Assembly (NCBI GenBank): GCA_051953655.1
Contig: JBQCIO010000321.1
Location: forward strand, 1 to 34,765
Direction: 5' to 3'
Source of the DNA: JBQCHF01 sp051953655
GTDB lineage: Bacteria > Actinomycetota > Actinomycetes > Motilibacterales > Motilibacteraceae
DNA: 34,765 nt
The position numbers and the translations under genes are program-made. This document shows, in pieces, positions 16,993-27,120 of this stretch (position 1 is its first letter; each line of letters opens with the position of its first letter). The notes below the pieces were generated by a model. It worked only from the letters and a program-made list of their open reading frames with translations. It was not told the origin of the DNA and made no database searches.

Positions 16993-18489
16993 TCAGCTCC
17001 GCGCCCGCCGCCGTGCCCCCCGCCGCGGCGCCGAGGCCTCCACCCCCGCCAGCCGCGCCGCCAGCGCGGCCAGGACCTTGCGCGCCGGCGAGCCGGGAGC
17101 GACCTCGGCCAGCGGCTCACCGCGACGCAGGGCGAGGTCGAGGGCGCCCCGGTCCTCGGGCACCAGCACCGGGTCGTGCAGCCCGGCGTAGCGCTCGAGG
17201 GCCTCGACCAGCTGACGCTCGTGGTCCCGGCCGACCGGGCCGCTGCGCACCCGGTTGAGCACCACCACCGGAGCGACGCCGGGCAGCGCCTCGCGCAGCT
17301 CGGACACGCCGCGGACCAGGCGCTGCAGCCCCACCGGGTCGGCCGCCCCCACGGCGACGACGACGTCGGCGGCCTCGAGGGTGGTGAGCGTGGCGCCGTT
17401 GCGTCGGGGGGCCACCGTGTCGAAGGACAGCTCCTCGTCCTGCTCGAGGCAGAAACCGCAGTCGACCACGGTGAGGGTGGCCAGCGAGCGCGCGAGCGCC
17501 CACACCGCCTCGAGCGGGCCGGGCCGCAGCTCGGGCCACCGGTCGGCGCGGGCGATGCCGGTGAGGACCCGCAGCCCCGGCGGCACGACCGGGGCCAGCC
17601 GGGCCAGGGCGGGCAGGTCGAGCGAGCCGGTGGTGGCCAGGCGCACCGCGGCGGCCAGCCCGGGCGCCTCGTCGAGCAGGCCGAGCACCTGGGCGACGAC
17701 GCCGCCGTAGACGTCGGCATCGGCGAGCAGGGCGGGCACCCCGAGCCGAGCCGCCTCGCTGGCCAGGGCGGTGGCGACCGTGGTGCGTCCCGGCGCCCCG
17801 GTCGGCCCCCACACGGCCACGATCCGGCCGCAACCGACCGGCAGCTCCCCGCCGTCCTGCGAGCCGGCACGGTCCAGCGCGAGGTCGGTCTCGCGCAGCG
17901 GCCGGGCCGGGTCCGCCCACGCGCTGGCCCCCGGCCCCGACAGCGGCAGCACGCCGTCCAGCGCACGCTCCACCGCATCGACGAGCGGATCGACGAGCGG
18001 ATCGACGAGCGGGTCGGCGAGCGGGTCGCCCGGTCCGTCGTGGGGACCGGGCGGGCGGTCGCCCGGCGGGCGCTGGAGGTCGAGGTCGTCGATGAGGCCG
18101 AGGACGTCGTCCCGCGGCTCGGGCGGCTGGCCGGCCATGGCCGCGGCGACCGCGGCGGCGAGCACCTCCACCTCGGCGTCGGCCGGCAGCACGTGCAGCA
18201 CCCCGAGCTGGCGCAACCGGCGGGCGGCCTCGACGTCGCCAGGGGTCACCAGGCCCACGACCGCCACCCCGGCCAGCGCCAGCCGGTCCAGCGCCTCGCG
18301 GTCGAGCCGGCGCAGCTGGGCGCCGAGCAGCACCGCGCGGGCGGTGCCCGCGGCAGCGGCCGCCAGCAGGTCGGGAAGGTCGACGCAGCGGCGGACCACG
18401 GTGAGCGGGCGGGTGCCCTGCTCGAGGGAGGCGATGAGGTCGGCCTCCCAGGTGGTGCCCGGGACCGCGGTGAGGACCGGCACGCTCAC
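16993..18489 (-). CDS. CpaE-like ParA/MinD-superfamily ATPase
   Basis: Predicted cytoplasmic P-loop ATPase of 498 residues, similar to Flp-pilus CpaE/TadZ and septum-site proteins. The first about 130 residues look like a receiver-like domain without a phospho-acceptor pattern (AVLLGAQLRRLDREALDRLALAGVAVVGLV). A Pro/Asp-rich linker contains a DPLV tetrapeptide repeat (17977-18024). The ATPase starts at about residue 222; its P-loop is VWGPTGAPGRTTVA, where arginine stands in for the usual Walker-A lysine. ADADVYGGVVAQVLG and VVDCGFCLEQDEELSFD follow as Walker A' and B-type strands. The GTG start at 18489 has GGAGG 9 nt upstream and overlaps the SAF-protein stop (GTGA), so the two are co-translated. 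No pilin, TadA or TadB gene is present nearby. Confidence 0.88.
   Translation of the reverse strand: MSVPVLTAVPGTTWEADLIASLEQGTRPLTVVRRCVDLPDLLAAAAAGTARAVLLGAQLRRLDREALDRLALAGVAVVGLVTPGDVEAARRLRQLGVLHVLPADAEVEVLAAAVAAAMAGQPPEPRDDVLGLIDDLDLQRPPGDRPPGPHDGPGDPLADPLVDPLVDPLVDAVERALDGVLPLSGPGASAWADPARPLRETDLALDRAGSQDGGELPVGCGRIVAVWGPTGAPGRTTVATALASEAARLGVPALLADADVYGGVVAQVLGLLDEAPGLAAAVRLATTGSLDLPALARLAPVVPPGLRVLTGIARADRWPELRPGPLEAVWALARSLATLTVVDCGFCLEQDEELSFDTVAPRRNGATLTTLEAADVVVAVGAADPVGLQRLVRGVSELREALPGVAPVVVLNRVRSGPVGRDHERQLVEALERYAGLHDPVLVPEDRGALDLALRRGEPLAEVAPGSPARKVLAALAARLAGVEASAPRRGARRRARS
17977..18024. repeat. 12-bp in-frame tandem repeat in the CpaE-like gene
   Basis: Four head-to-tail units of (A/G)TCG(A/G)CGAGCGG at 17977-17988, 17989-18000, 18001-18012 and 18013-18024. 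The first three are identical. On the coding strand they encode DPLV/DPLA repeats in the interdomain linker, so copy-number change would alter linker length without a frameshift. Confidence 0.9.
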
Positions 18490-19247
18490 GACGGGCCGCC
18501 TCCGGAGCCACCGGCTGTGCCGGCACCTCCCCCGGCGCCGAGCGGCACCTGGACCAGCCGCAGGTCCCCGGCCGCCTGGGCGTCGAGCACCCGCTGGGCG
18601 TCGTCGGGGCGCAGGGAGAGCACGACCACCGCGGTGCGCCGGCTGCCCAGGCCGCCGGCGTCGGCGCTGACGTCGAGCACGGGGACCCCGGCGAGCACCG
18701 GACGGGTGGGCGCCTGGGGCTGGCCGGCGACCTTGGCCGGCACGACGTAGAGGTCCACCGCCGACCCGGCCTCGAGGCCGGTGACCCCAGCCCGGTCGAC
18801 CTCCACCGCCAGCCGGCGCAGGTCGCTGGGCGCGCGGACCACCGCGGCCGCAGGCAGCAGCTCGCCCGCCCCCACCGGCCGGCTCACCACGCTGCCGGAC
18901 AGGTCGCGGGTGACCGGGAGGTAGCCGGCGCCGTGCCGCGGCAGGACGACGTCGACGCGGACCAGGTCGGCCGCGGTGAGGGGCGCCCCGGCCGCGAGGT
19001 CGTGCGCGGCAGCCCACACCCCGGTGGTCCGGTCGGCCGCCGCCACCACGCGGGCGCCCACGACGACGCTGACCAGCACCAGGAGCACGCCGACCAGCAG
19101 CCGGGCGTCGAGCCAGCGGGCCCGCGGCAGCCGGCGCGCCGCCGGGGCGGGCAGGGCCGGGCCGCCGGCCGGCCGGCTCGACGGCTCGCGCTCGCTCACC
19201 CCGACGGTGCCGGCGCTCCCGCCGGCGCCGTTCCCCCTGACCCGCAT
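18486..19247 (-). CDS. SAF-domain protein, CpaB/RcpC-like
   Basis: Membrane-anchored protein of 253 residues. A basic N-terminal tail is followed by one transmembrane helix (LLVGVLLVLVSVVVGARVVAAA, in the first 75 residues) and an extracytoplasmic SAF domain (VWAAAHDLAAGAPLTAADLV, then GYLPVTRDLSGSVVSRPV), as in Flp-pilus CpaB. The C-terminus is glycine-rich. The ATG at 19247 has GGGGA about 8 nt upstream. An upstream frame to 19541 lacks homology. The stop overlaps the CpaE-like start. It is divergent from the BldC-like gene across a 241-bp region. Whether it serves a pilus is unknown because no other tad genes are visible. Confidence 0.85.
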   Translation of the reverse strand: MRVRGNGAGGSAGTVGVSEREPSSRPAGGPALPAPAARRLPRARWLDARLLVGVLLVLVSVVVGARVVAAADRTTGVWAAAHDLAAGAPLTAADLVRVDVVLPRHGAGYLPVTRDLSGSVVSRPVGAGELLPAAAVVRAPSDLRRLAVEVDRAGVTGLEAGSAVDLYVVPAKVAGQPQAPTRPVLAGVPVLDVSADAGGLGSRRTAVVVLSLRPDDAQRVLDAQAAGDLRLVQVPLGAGGGAGTAGGSGGGPS

Positions 19248-19359
19248 GGTCGATCGTCCCCCATCACCCAACCGTTCGGCGTGCACCGGGGGACCACGAG
19301 ACGTACCGGTCCCCCGCGCAGGGGTGATGGTGCCAAAGGTGCAGGGCACGACGGAACCG

Positions 19360-19429
19360 GCTGTCCACAGCGCGGGCGGACGACCCGCTCGCAGCGGGCT
19401 GTGGACGGTGCGCGGCACGGTCCACAGCC
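19360..19429. promoter_or_regulatory. Cluster of three GTCCACAGC motifs in the divergent promoter region
   Basis: GTCCACAGC occurs at 19363-19371 (+), 19398-19406 (-) and 19420-19428 (+), with centre spacings of 35 and 22 bp. The last two form a near-perfect 15-bp inverted repeat with a 3-nt centre (19397-19411/19415-19429, one mismatch). The first copy sits in GCTGTCCACAGC. Its CTGTCCACA differs by one base from the actinobacterial DnaA box TTGTCCACA. It could be an operator for the BldC-like protein encoded 60 bp downstream, or DnaA-box-like. Confidence 0.5.
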
Positions 19430-19488
19430 GCAGTGCGATCATCGGTGCGGCCGGTGCTGGAGGGCGCTCGCCCGGGAGGGAGAAGACG

Positions 19489-19749
19489 GTGGCTGGTCCG
19501 CGGTTCCTGCAGCTCAGCGACGTCGCCGAGGTGCTCAACATCTCGGCCGCCCAGGCCTACGCCCTGGTCCGCTCCGGCGAGCTGCCCGCCATCAAGGTCG
19601 GCGGTCGCGGCCAGTGGCGGGTGGAGGCCAGCGAGCTCGAGGGCTACATCCAGCGCAAGTACGCCGAGACCCGCGAGTTCGTCGCGGCCCACCCGTTCGG
19701 CCGCGGCGACGACACGGACGCCCTCGCCGGCGAGCTCCCGGAGGAGTGA
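19489..19749 (+). CDS. BldC-like helix-turn-helix DNA-binding protein
   Basis: Small DNA-binding protein of 86 residues. Residues 6-60 are a MerR/excisionase-type winged helix (LQLSDVAEVLNISAAQAYAL, VGGRGQWRVEASELEGYIQRKY), the same fold as the Streptomyces developmental regulator BldC. A short acidic tail follows. The GTG at 19489 is preceded by GGAGGGAG at an ideal distance. It is divergent from the SAF/CpaE-like pair and lies beside a motif cluster that may be its own binding site. It ends before a bidirectional hairpin. Members of this family are global regulators in some actinobacteria; its targets here are unknown. Confidence 0.9.
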   Translation: MAGPRFLQLSDVAEVLNISAAQAYALVRSGELPAIKVGGRGQWRVEASELEGYIQRKYAETREFVAAHPFGRGDDTDALAGELPEE

Positions 19750-19765
19750 CCCTCCGGCTCCCGCT

Positions 19766-19813
19766 GATCGTGAAGGACCGGTGCCCGCTCCGCGTCACCG
19801 ACCCTTCATGATC
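19766..19813. terminator. Bidirectional hairpin terminator between convergent genes
   Basis: GATCGTGAAGGACCGGT (19766-19782) pairs with the reverse complement of 19797-19813 (which ends CCCTTCATGATC), with a G-U pair and a few mismatches. It lies between the BldC-like gene stop and the stop of the unknown gene on the other strand. Confidence 0.7.
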
Positions 19814-19827
19814 CCGGATCGGGCCGG

Positions 19828-20385
19828 CTAGAGCGCGGGGCGGACCGCGCCGACGGCGGCGAAGGGGACGGTGCTGACCCCCCGCACCTCGCGCGCCCGG
19901 CGCAGCTCTCCGGGGGCGTGCTCGGCGAGGTCGAGGTGGTCCGCCCCCACCCGGTCGATGGTCCCGCTGAGCACACCTCCGTCCACCAGCACCAGGGACA
20001 CCGGCGCGCGGTCGCGCGCGAGAGCCCGCAGGGCGACGCCCAGCCCGAGCCTGGCCGCGACCGCTCCTTCCCCGGTCGGGTCCTCGGCCCGGGCCCCGAG
20101 GCCGCAGACGGCCAGGACCGCGGCCAGCGGCACCAGCGTGGAGACCCCGATCCGTTCCTCGACCAGCAGCCACTCCGGCGCGACGTCGGTGAGGCGCCCA
20201 CCCAGCCGGCCGGCGCCGCGGACGCTCAGCTCCACCGGCCGGTCGACGACGGCGCGGAGCCGGTCGACCAGGCGGATCCGGGCCAGCTCGCGCCGGCTCC
20301 GGTCGGCGACCTCGCCGGCCAGCTCGGCCCGCTCGGCCTGGGCCAGCTGAGCCTCGAGGTCGGCGAAGAGGTCCTCCCAGCGCAT
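19828..20385 (-). CDS. Conserved actinobacterial protein with two Sm-like beta motifs, unknown function
   Basis: Cytoplasmic protein of 185 residues, not confidently assigned to a named family. Residues 1-50 are a charged helix (MRWEDLFADLEAQLAQAERA) that looks like a coiled coil. Two similar beta patterns follow: GGRLTDVAPEWLLVEE and LSGTIDRVGADHLDLAEH, each of the G-x-(L/I)-x-x-V-x-x-x-x-L-x-L kind seen in Sm/LSm and SH3-like barrels. The Sm comparison is mine and untested. The ATG at 20385 follows GGAGGGGG by 4 nt, so the upstream extension to 20535 is not used. It converges with the BldC-like gene and is divergent from the LysM gene. Confidence 0.82.
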   Translation of the reverse strand: MRWEDLFADLEAQLAQAERAELAGEVADRSRRELARIRLVDRLRAVVDRPVELSVRGAGRLGGRLTDVAPEWLLVEERIGVSTLVPLAAVLAVCGLGARAEDPTGEGAVAARLGLGVALRALARDRAPVSLVLVDGGVLSGTIDRVGADHLDLAEHAPGELRRAREVRGVSTVPFAAVGAVRPAL

Positions 20386-20485
20386 GCGTCCCCCTCCCTC
20401 GCCCGGCGGCCGGCGCTCTGCATCGTCGGCCTCCCCAGCCCGCGCTCGCACGCTGCCACCCTTCCCCATCACTGCGCAAGAGCAC

Positions 20486-20514
20486 TTGACCGGAGTCATC
20501 GGGACGAGTACGAA
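20486..20514 (+). promoter_or_regulatory. Candidate promoter of the LysM gene
   Basis: TTGACC (20486-20491), a 17-bp spacer, then TACGAA (20509-20514) give a fair -35/-10 pair, with transcription expected near 20521 and a 30-nt leader. The -10 lacks the final T of TANNNT, so support is modest. Confidence 0.35.
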
Positions 20515-20550
20515 GGCAAACGCAAGCAAACGCATGGATCAGGAGGTCAC

Positions 20551-21438
20551 GTGGAGACCGAGGTGGCGGCGGGGGCCGGCAGCACCGGGCGCGGGCGGGT
20601 CGGGCGGACGCTGGCCCTGGTCATGACGGCCGTCGCCGCGCTCGCGGCGGGGCTGCGCGGCCTGCAGTGGCTCGCCGCCCCGGCCCGGGCCGGGGTGGGC
20701 GCTCCGGGCCCGGCCGCCTTCGACGACCTCGCCACCGTGGCGGCAGCCGTGGCGGCCGGCGCGGTGCTGCTCTGGCTGTGCACCGGCGTCGTCCTCTGCG
20801 CCCTCGCCGAGCTGCTCCGCACCCGGGCCCGCGGGGGCACCCGGCTCGACGCCCTCGTCCGGGCGACCGCCCCGGCCCTGCTGCAGCGGTGGGTCGCCTC
20901 GCTGCTCGGAGCGGGAGTGGTGGGCGCCGGAGCCCTCGGCGTCGGCGCGGCCCCCGCCCTCGCCGCGCCGCTCGACCTGCACCGCGCCCAGACCCCCGCG
21001 CTGGTGCGCGTGCTCGAGCTCCCCGACGTCGACCGGCCGATCGACGCCGGCCGAGCCCTCCCCGACCTCGACCGTCCGATCGCCCGGCAGCCCGCGGCCC
21101 AGGACGCGGGCGGAGCCGGCACCGGCGCGGGCGGCGGCGCGCTGCCGGCGTCGTGGACGCCGGACCGGCCGGCCGCACCCGCGCGGGTCGTCCGTCAGCC
21201 GCCGGTGCACCTGGTGGCGTCGGCCCCCGGGGCCGCGGCGGCCCTGGACCGGGAGGACGTCGTGCCGGTGCGGCCCGGCGACACCCTCTGGACCCTCGCC
21301 GCCCGGCACCTCGGCCCGGGCGCCACCGCCGCCGAGGTGGCCGACGCCTGGCCCCGGTGGTGGTCGGCCAACCGCGACGTGATCGGCGCCGACCCGGACC
21401 TGCTGCTCCCCGGGCAGCTGCTGCGGCCCCCTCCGTGA
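20551..21438 (+). CDS. LysM-domain membrane protein
   Basis: Protein of 295 residues with several hydrophobic helices in the first about 140 residues (LALVMTAVAALAAGL, LATVAAAVAAGAVLLWLC, SLLGAGVVGAGALGVGAAPALA). A Pro/Asp-rich linker contains two similar segments, LPDVDRPIDAGR and LPDLDRPIARQP. The C-terminal LysM domain starts at about residue 240 (VVPVRPGDTLWTLAARHLGPGA, ANRDVIG, LLPGQLLRPP) and should bind peptidoglycan outside the membrane. The GTG at 20551 has AGGAGG only 4 nt upstream, which is close but acceptable. It precedes the Rv3235-like gene by 173 bp, and such a LysM gene beside Rv3235 and secA recurs in actinobacteria. Confidence 0.88.
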   Translation: METEVAAGAGSTGRGRVGRTLALVMTAVAALAAGLRGLQWLAAPARAGVGAPGPAAFDDLATVAAAVAAGAVLLWLCTGVVLCALAELLRTRARGGTRLDALVRATAPALLQRWVASLLGAGVVGAGALGVGAAPALAAPLDLHRAQTPALVRVLELPDVDRPIDAGRALPDLDRPIARQPAAQDAGGAGTGAGGGALPASWTPDRPAAPARVVRQPPVHLVASAPGAAAALDREDVVPVRPGDTLWTLAARHLGPGATAAEVADAWPRWWSANRDVIGADPDLLLPGQLLRPPP

Positions 21439-21611
21439 GGCCGGTCCCCACCCGCTGACCAACCGGCGCCGACGTCCCCGACCCACCGCGCCCGCACCCG
21501 ACGGCACCCGTGCCGCCCGGCTGCCCTCCGCAGCCATCGAACGACTGCTGCCCCACCGACCACTGCCGCTGACACCCACCGCTGCCACCGCACCCGGAAG
21601 GACGACCCACC

Positions 21612-22301
21612 ATGAGCCCGAGCAGCGCCGCAGCCCTGCAGGACGCCGACGCCCCGCGCCCCGCCGGTGCTGAGGGGCCGCGGCTGCGCCGCATCCCGAC
21701 CCCGCAGTGCGAGCCGCCCTACGAGCGTGAGGTGGCTCAGCTGCCGACGGCGGGCGGGCTGCGCCCGGCGGCCGACGAGGGTGCGGCGGCCCCCCGGCAG
21801 GGGACGCTCGCCCTCGCCTTCGCGCTGCCCGGCGGGCTGCCGGCCCGGCCGGCCCCGCTCGGTCCCCGGCCGACCCTGCGCCTGGTCACCAGCGCCGCCC
21901 CGTCCGGCGGCACCGGCGACGACGAGGAGGACGAGGAGTTCGTCGCCACTCCTCGCTGCGACCTGCCCGACCCGACCGGCTGGGCGCGGCGGCTGACCCA
22001 GGCGGTCCTGGAGGTGCTCGCCGGCAACCGCCCCGCCGCTCAGCTGGTCCGGTGGACCAGCGCGGAGGTGCTGGCCGGGGTCACCGCCCGCGTCGGGGCG
22101 CTGGCCCACGGCGCGCCGGGTGGGTCCGCGGCGGCGTCGGGGCGGCGGCCCACCGTCCGCAGCGTCCGGGTGAGCGAGGTCTGCGACGGCGTGGCCGAGG
22201 TGAGCGCGGTCGTGGTGCGCAACGGCCGCGCGGGCGCGCTCGCCCTCCGGCTCGAGGGCCGGGACGGGCGGTGGCAGTGCACGGCGTTCGAGGCGGGCTG
22301 A
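21612..22301 (+). CDS. Rv3235 family protein
   Basis: Actinobacterial conserved protein of 229 residues, unknown function. The first about 110 residues are Pro/Ala/Arg-rich and carry an acidic run (GDDEEDEEF) before the conserved part. The C-terminal domain (from about 125: RRLTQAVLEVLAGNRPAAQLVRW, then VRVSEVCDGVAEVSAVV and GRWQCTAFEAG) is the Rv3235 domain. Neighbourhood agrees: in Mycobacterium this gene lies close to secA1 and the mtr cluster. The ATG at 21612 is preceded by GGAAGG at about 10 nt. It converges with secA at a perfect terminator. It has no signal peptide and is probably cytoplasmic. Confidence 0.88.
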   Translation: MSPSSAAALQDADAPRPAGAEGPRLRRIPTPQCEPPYEREVAQLPTAGGLRPAADEGAAAPRQGTLALAFALPGGLPARPAPLGPRPTLRLVTSAAPSGGTGDDEEDEEFVATPRCDLPDPTGWARRLTQAVLEVLAGNRPAAQLVRWTSAEVLAGVTARVGALAHGAPGGSAAASGRRPTVRSVRVSEVCDGVAEVSAVVVRNGRAGALALRLEGRDGRWQCTAFEAG

Positions 22302-22335
22302 GGCTCGAGCCGGGGCTGCGCACGCGCCGAACGCC

Positions 22336-22370
22336 GATGCCCCTCCCACCCGGCGGGTGGGAGGGGCATC
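22336..22370. terminator. Bidirectional terminator between Rv3235-like gene and secA
   Basis: GATGCCCCTCCCACCC (22336-22351) pairs perfectly with GGGTGGGAGGGGCATC (22355-22370), a 16-bp stem with a 3-nt loop. It lies in the 121-bp gap between convergent stop codons. Confidence 0.9.
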
Positions 22371-22422
22371 TCGCTGCTGACCGGCCTCGTCGAGGAAGGG
22401 CTCGGGTCGGCGGGGCCAGGTC

Positions 22423-25218
<2,796 letters not shown>

Positions 25219-25645
25219 TCGTTCGGCTCCCCACGAATCGGGTCCGGTCGCGGCGCCGGTGAGGGCGCGCGGACGGAGGTGCGGGTGCTTCCCGCGCCAC
25301 TGGCATGGTAGGCGCTCCGGCGCGGAGCGTCGGATCGGTCGAGGCGGTCGGTCGCGTCGAGTCGGGCGGGCCGCCCGTCGGGACGAGCGCGGGCGGTGGG
25401 CGCAGAGGGAACGCCCGGGCGCGCCCTGCGGTGCCCGCGCCGCCGGAGGGAGCCCAGGCCCCGGGCGTGGCCGGGGCCGGTTACCCACCAGGCCGGGACA
25501 GGCGGCAGGATGGGAGCAGGCACCGGACAGCAGGCAGCAGGCGCCGGCAAGAGGCACCCGCTAGAGGCGCCGGGTAGAGGCACCGGGTAGAGGCATCGGA
25601 CAGCGGACGTCGGCACGCAGCCGCGACGTCGAGAGGTGGTCGGAC
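25219..25645. other. 427-bp gene-free region between secA and a small membrane protein
   Basis: This divergent region should hold the secA promoter; a TACCAT hexamer (25305-25310, minus) would place the start about 80 nt before the secA GTG, but no good -35 is seen. An imperfect dyad of GCTCCG and CGGAGC lies just beyond it. The right half is a tandem repeat (25517-25602). The open frames here are composition artefacts. Confidence 0.45.
25517..25602. repeat. 13-bp degenerate tandem repeat upstream of a small membrane protein gene
   Basis: Six units of the pattern (C/G)AGGC(A/G)(C/T)C(C/G)G(C/G)(T/A/C)A occur at 25517-25529 and, after 8 bp, at 25538-25550, 25551-25563, 25564-25576, 25577-25589 and 25590-25602. 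The two central units GAGGCGCCGGGTA and GAGGCACCGGGTA differ at one base. The array ends 43 bp before the ATG at 25646. Confidence 0.8.
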
Positions 25646-25837
25646 ATGGTCGAGAACAGCCCGCGCGGCCGCGCGAGCTCGTGGGGCATCGCCGCGTTCA
25701 TCTTCATCGGCTTCCTGGTCGGCGCGCTCGGCCTCGTCCTCGGGCCCACCTGGTGGCTGTTCTTCGTCGGCGTCGGGGTCGTCCTCGTGGGCGTCCTGGC
25801 CGGCTGGGCCACCGGGATGATGGAGGACGTGCACTAG
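25646..25837 (+). CDS. Small two-helix membrane protein (HGxxPAAW-like layout)
   Basis: Protein of 63 residues with two transmembrane helices (IAAFIFIGFLVGALGLVLG and WWLFFVGVGVVLVGVLAG). The pre-helix segment RGRASSWG occupies the place of the HGxxPAAW signature in a small actinobacterial membrane family and resembles it weakly. Function is unknown. GAGAGG precedes the ATG at a suitable distance. It converges with the glycosylase gene with 21 bp between the stops. Conserved hydrophobic pattern and start signal support a real gene. Confidence 0.75.
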   Translation: MVENSPRGRASSWGIAAFIFIGFLVGALGLVLGPTWWLFFVGVGVVLVGVLAGWATGMMEDVH

Positions 25838-25858
25838 GGGCGGTCGCCCCGCGGCGCG

Positions 25859-27115
25859 TCAGGCGACCAGCGCGGCCACCTCGGCCCGCAGCCCCGGCGC
25901 GAGGTCGCCGCGCGGTTCCACGACGACGTCGGCCAGCCCCAGCCAGCCGGCCAGGTCGGCGAGCTCGGCGGCCAGCTCGCCGGCCGTCTCGGCCGGCGCG
26001 GCGAGCTCGGCGAACGCCCCCCGCACCCGCAGGGCGCCGGTGACGCGGTCGGCCTTGAGGTCGACGCGGGCCACCAGCCGGTCCCCCAGCAGGAACGGCA
26101 GCACGTAGTAGCCGTGCACCCGCTGCGGCGCCGGCACGTAGATCTCGATGCGGTAGCGGAAGCCGAAGAGGGCCTCCACCCGGGCCCGCTCCCACACCAG
26201 CGGGTCGAACGGCGCCAGCAGCGCCCGGGCCGCCACCCGGCGCGGCACCCGCGCCTCGCGGTGCAGGTAGGCCGGCCGGGACCAGCCGTCCACCCGGACC
26301 GGCAGCAGCTCCCCTGCCTCGACCAGCTCGGCGACGGCCGGGCGGGAGTCGGCCGGCTTGAGCCGGAAGTAGTCGCGCAGGCAGGGCTCGCTGGCGACCC
26401 CGTGGGCGCGGGCGGCGATCCGCACCAGCTCCCGGAACGCCTCGTCCTCGGTGGGCTCGGGTGCCTCGAGCACCTTGCGGGGCAGGACCCGCTCGGGGAC
26501 GTCGTAGCGGCGCTCGAACGAGCCGGTGCGCCCGGCCGAGGTGACCTCGCCGGCGTAGAAGAGGTGCTCGAGGGCCTGCTTTACCAGCGACCAGTTCCAG
26601 CCCCAGTGGTCCTTGGTGCGCGGCGCGTCGTGGGCCAGGGCCGCCTCCACCTCACCGGCGGTCAGCGGGCCGCCGGCGCGCACCTCGGCGAGGACGGCCG
26701 CGACGAGCTGGGGGTGCTCGTCGGCCACCCGGCGCATCGAGCCCCAGGCGTCGGTGCGCCACCGGCGCATCCGCCAGCGCAGCAGCGGCAGGGTGTCCGG
26801 GGGCACCAGGCTGGCCTCGTGCGCCCAGTACTCGGCCAGCCGCCGGGGCGAGCGGGAGAGCGCCCGGTCCAGCAGCGCCGGGTCGTAGGGGCCGAGCCGG
26901 GAGAACAGCGGGAGGTAGTGCGCGCGGGTGAGGACGTTCACGCTGTCGACCTGCAGCAGCCCGATCCGCCCGACGACGCCGGTGAGCTGGCGCATGCCCG
27001 GTGCGGCCGGGCGCGGCGCGGCCAGGCCCTGGGCAGCGACGGCCACCCGGCGCGCCTGCGCGAGGGAGAGGGTCTGCGTGCCGCCGCTGCGTGGGGAGCT
27101 GGGGGGGCTCGGCAC
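25859..27115 (-). CDS. Winged-helix DNA glycosylase of the YcaQ/AlkX type (HTH_42 superfamily)
   Basis: Predicted DNA repair glycosylase of 418 residues. Family members (AlkZ, and E. coli YcaQ/AlkX) remove bulky alkyl lesions or unhook interstrand crosslinks; AlkZ has a QxQ motif and the YcaQ type has QxD. Here IGLLQVDSVNVL gives Gln55 and Asp57, the QxD version, with the typical VLTRAHYLPLFSRLGPYD after it. Winged-helix repeats follow, and FDPLVWERARVEALFGFRYRIEIYVP lies in the C-terminal third. The GTG at 27115 follows the response-regulator stop by 5 nt, so the two are probably translationally coupled. Crosslink substrate is inferred from the motif only. Confidence 0.9.
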   Translation of the reverse strand: MPSPPSSPRSGGTQTLSLAQARRVAVAAQGLAAPRPAAPGMRQLTGVVGRIGLLQVDSVNVLTRAHYLPLFSRLGPYDPALLDRALSRSPRRLAEYWAHEASLVPPDTLPLLRWRMRRWRTDAWGSMRRVADEHPQLVAAVLAEVRAGGPLTAGEVEAALAHDAPRTKDHWGWNWSLVKQALEHLFYAGEVTSAGRTGSFERRYDVPERVLPRKVLEAPEPTEDEAFRELVRIAARAHGVASEPCLRDYFRLKPADSRPAVAELVEAGELLPVRVDGWSRPAYLHREARVPRRVAARALLAPFDPLVWERARVEALFGFRYRIEIYVPAPQRVHGYYVLPFLLGDRLVARVDLKADRVTGALRVRGAFAELAAPAETAGELAAELADLAGWLGLADVVVEPRGDLAPGLRAEVAALVA

Positions 27116-27120
27116 GCCCG

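Noticed and set aside
17977..18024. CRISPR array
   Set aside because: Repeats are directly adjacent 12-bp units without spacers and lie inside a coding frame.
19360..19429. Replication origin
   Set aside because: Only three DnaA-like motifs, and no dnaA, dnaN or AT-rich region nearby.
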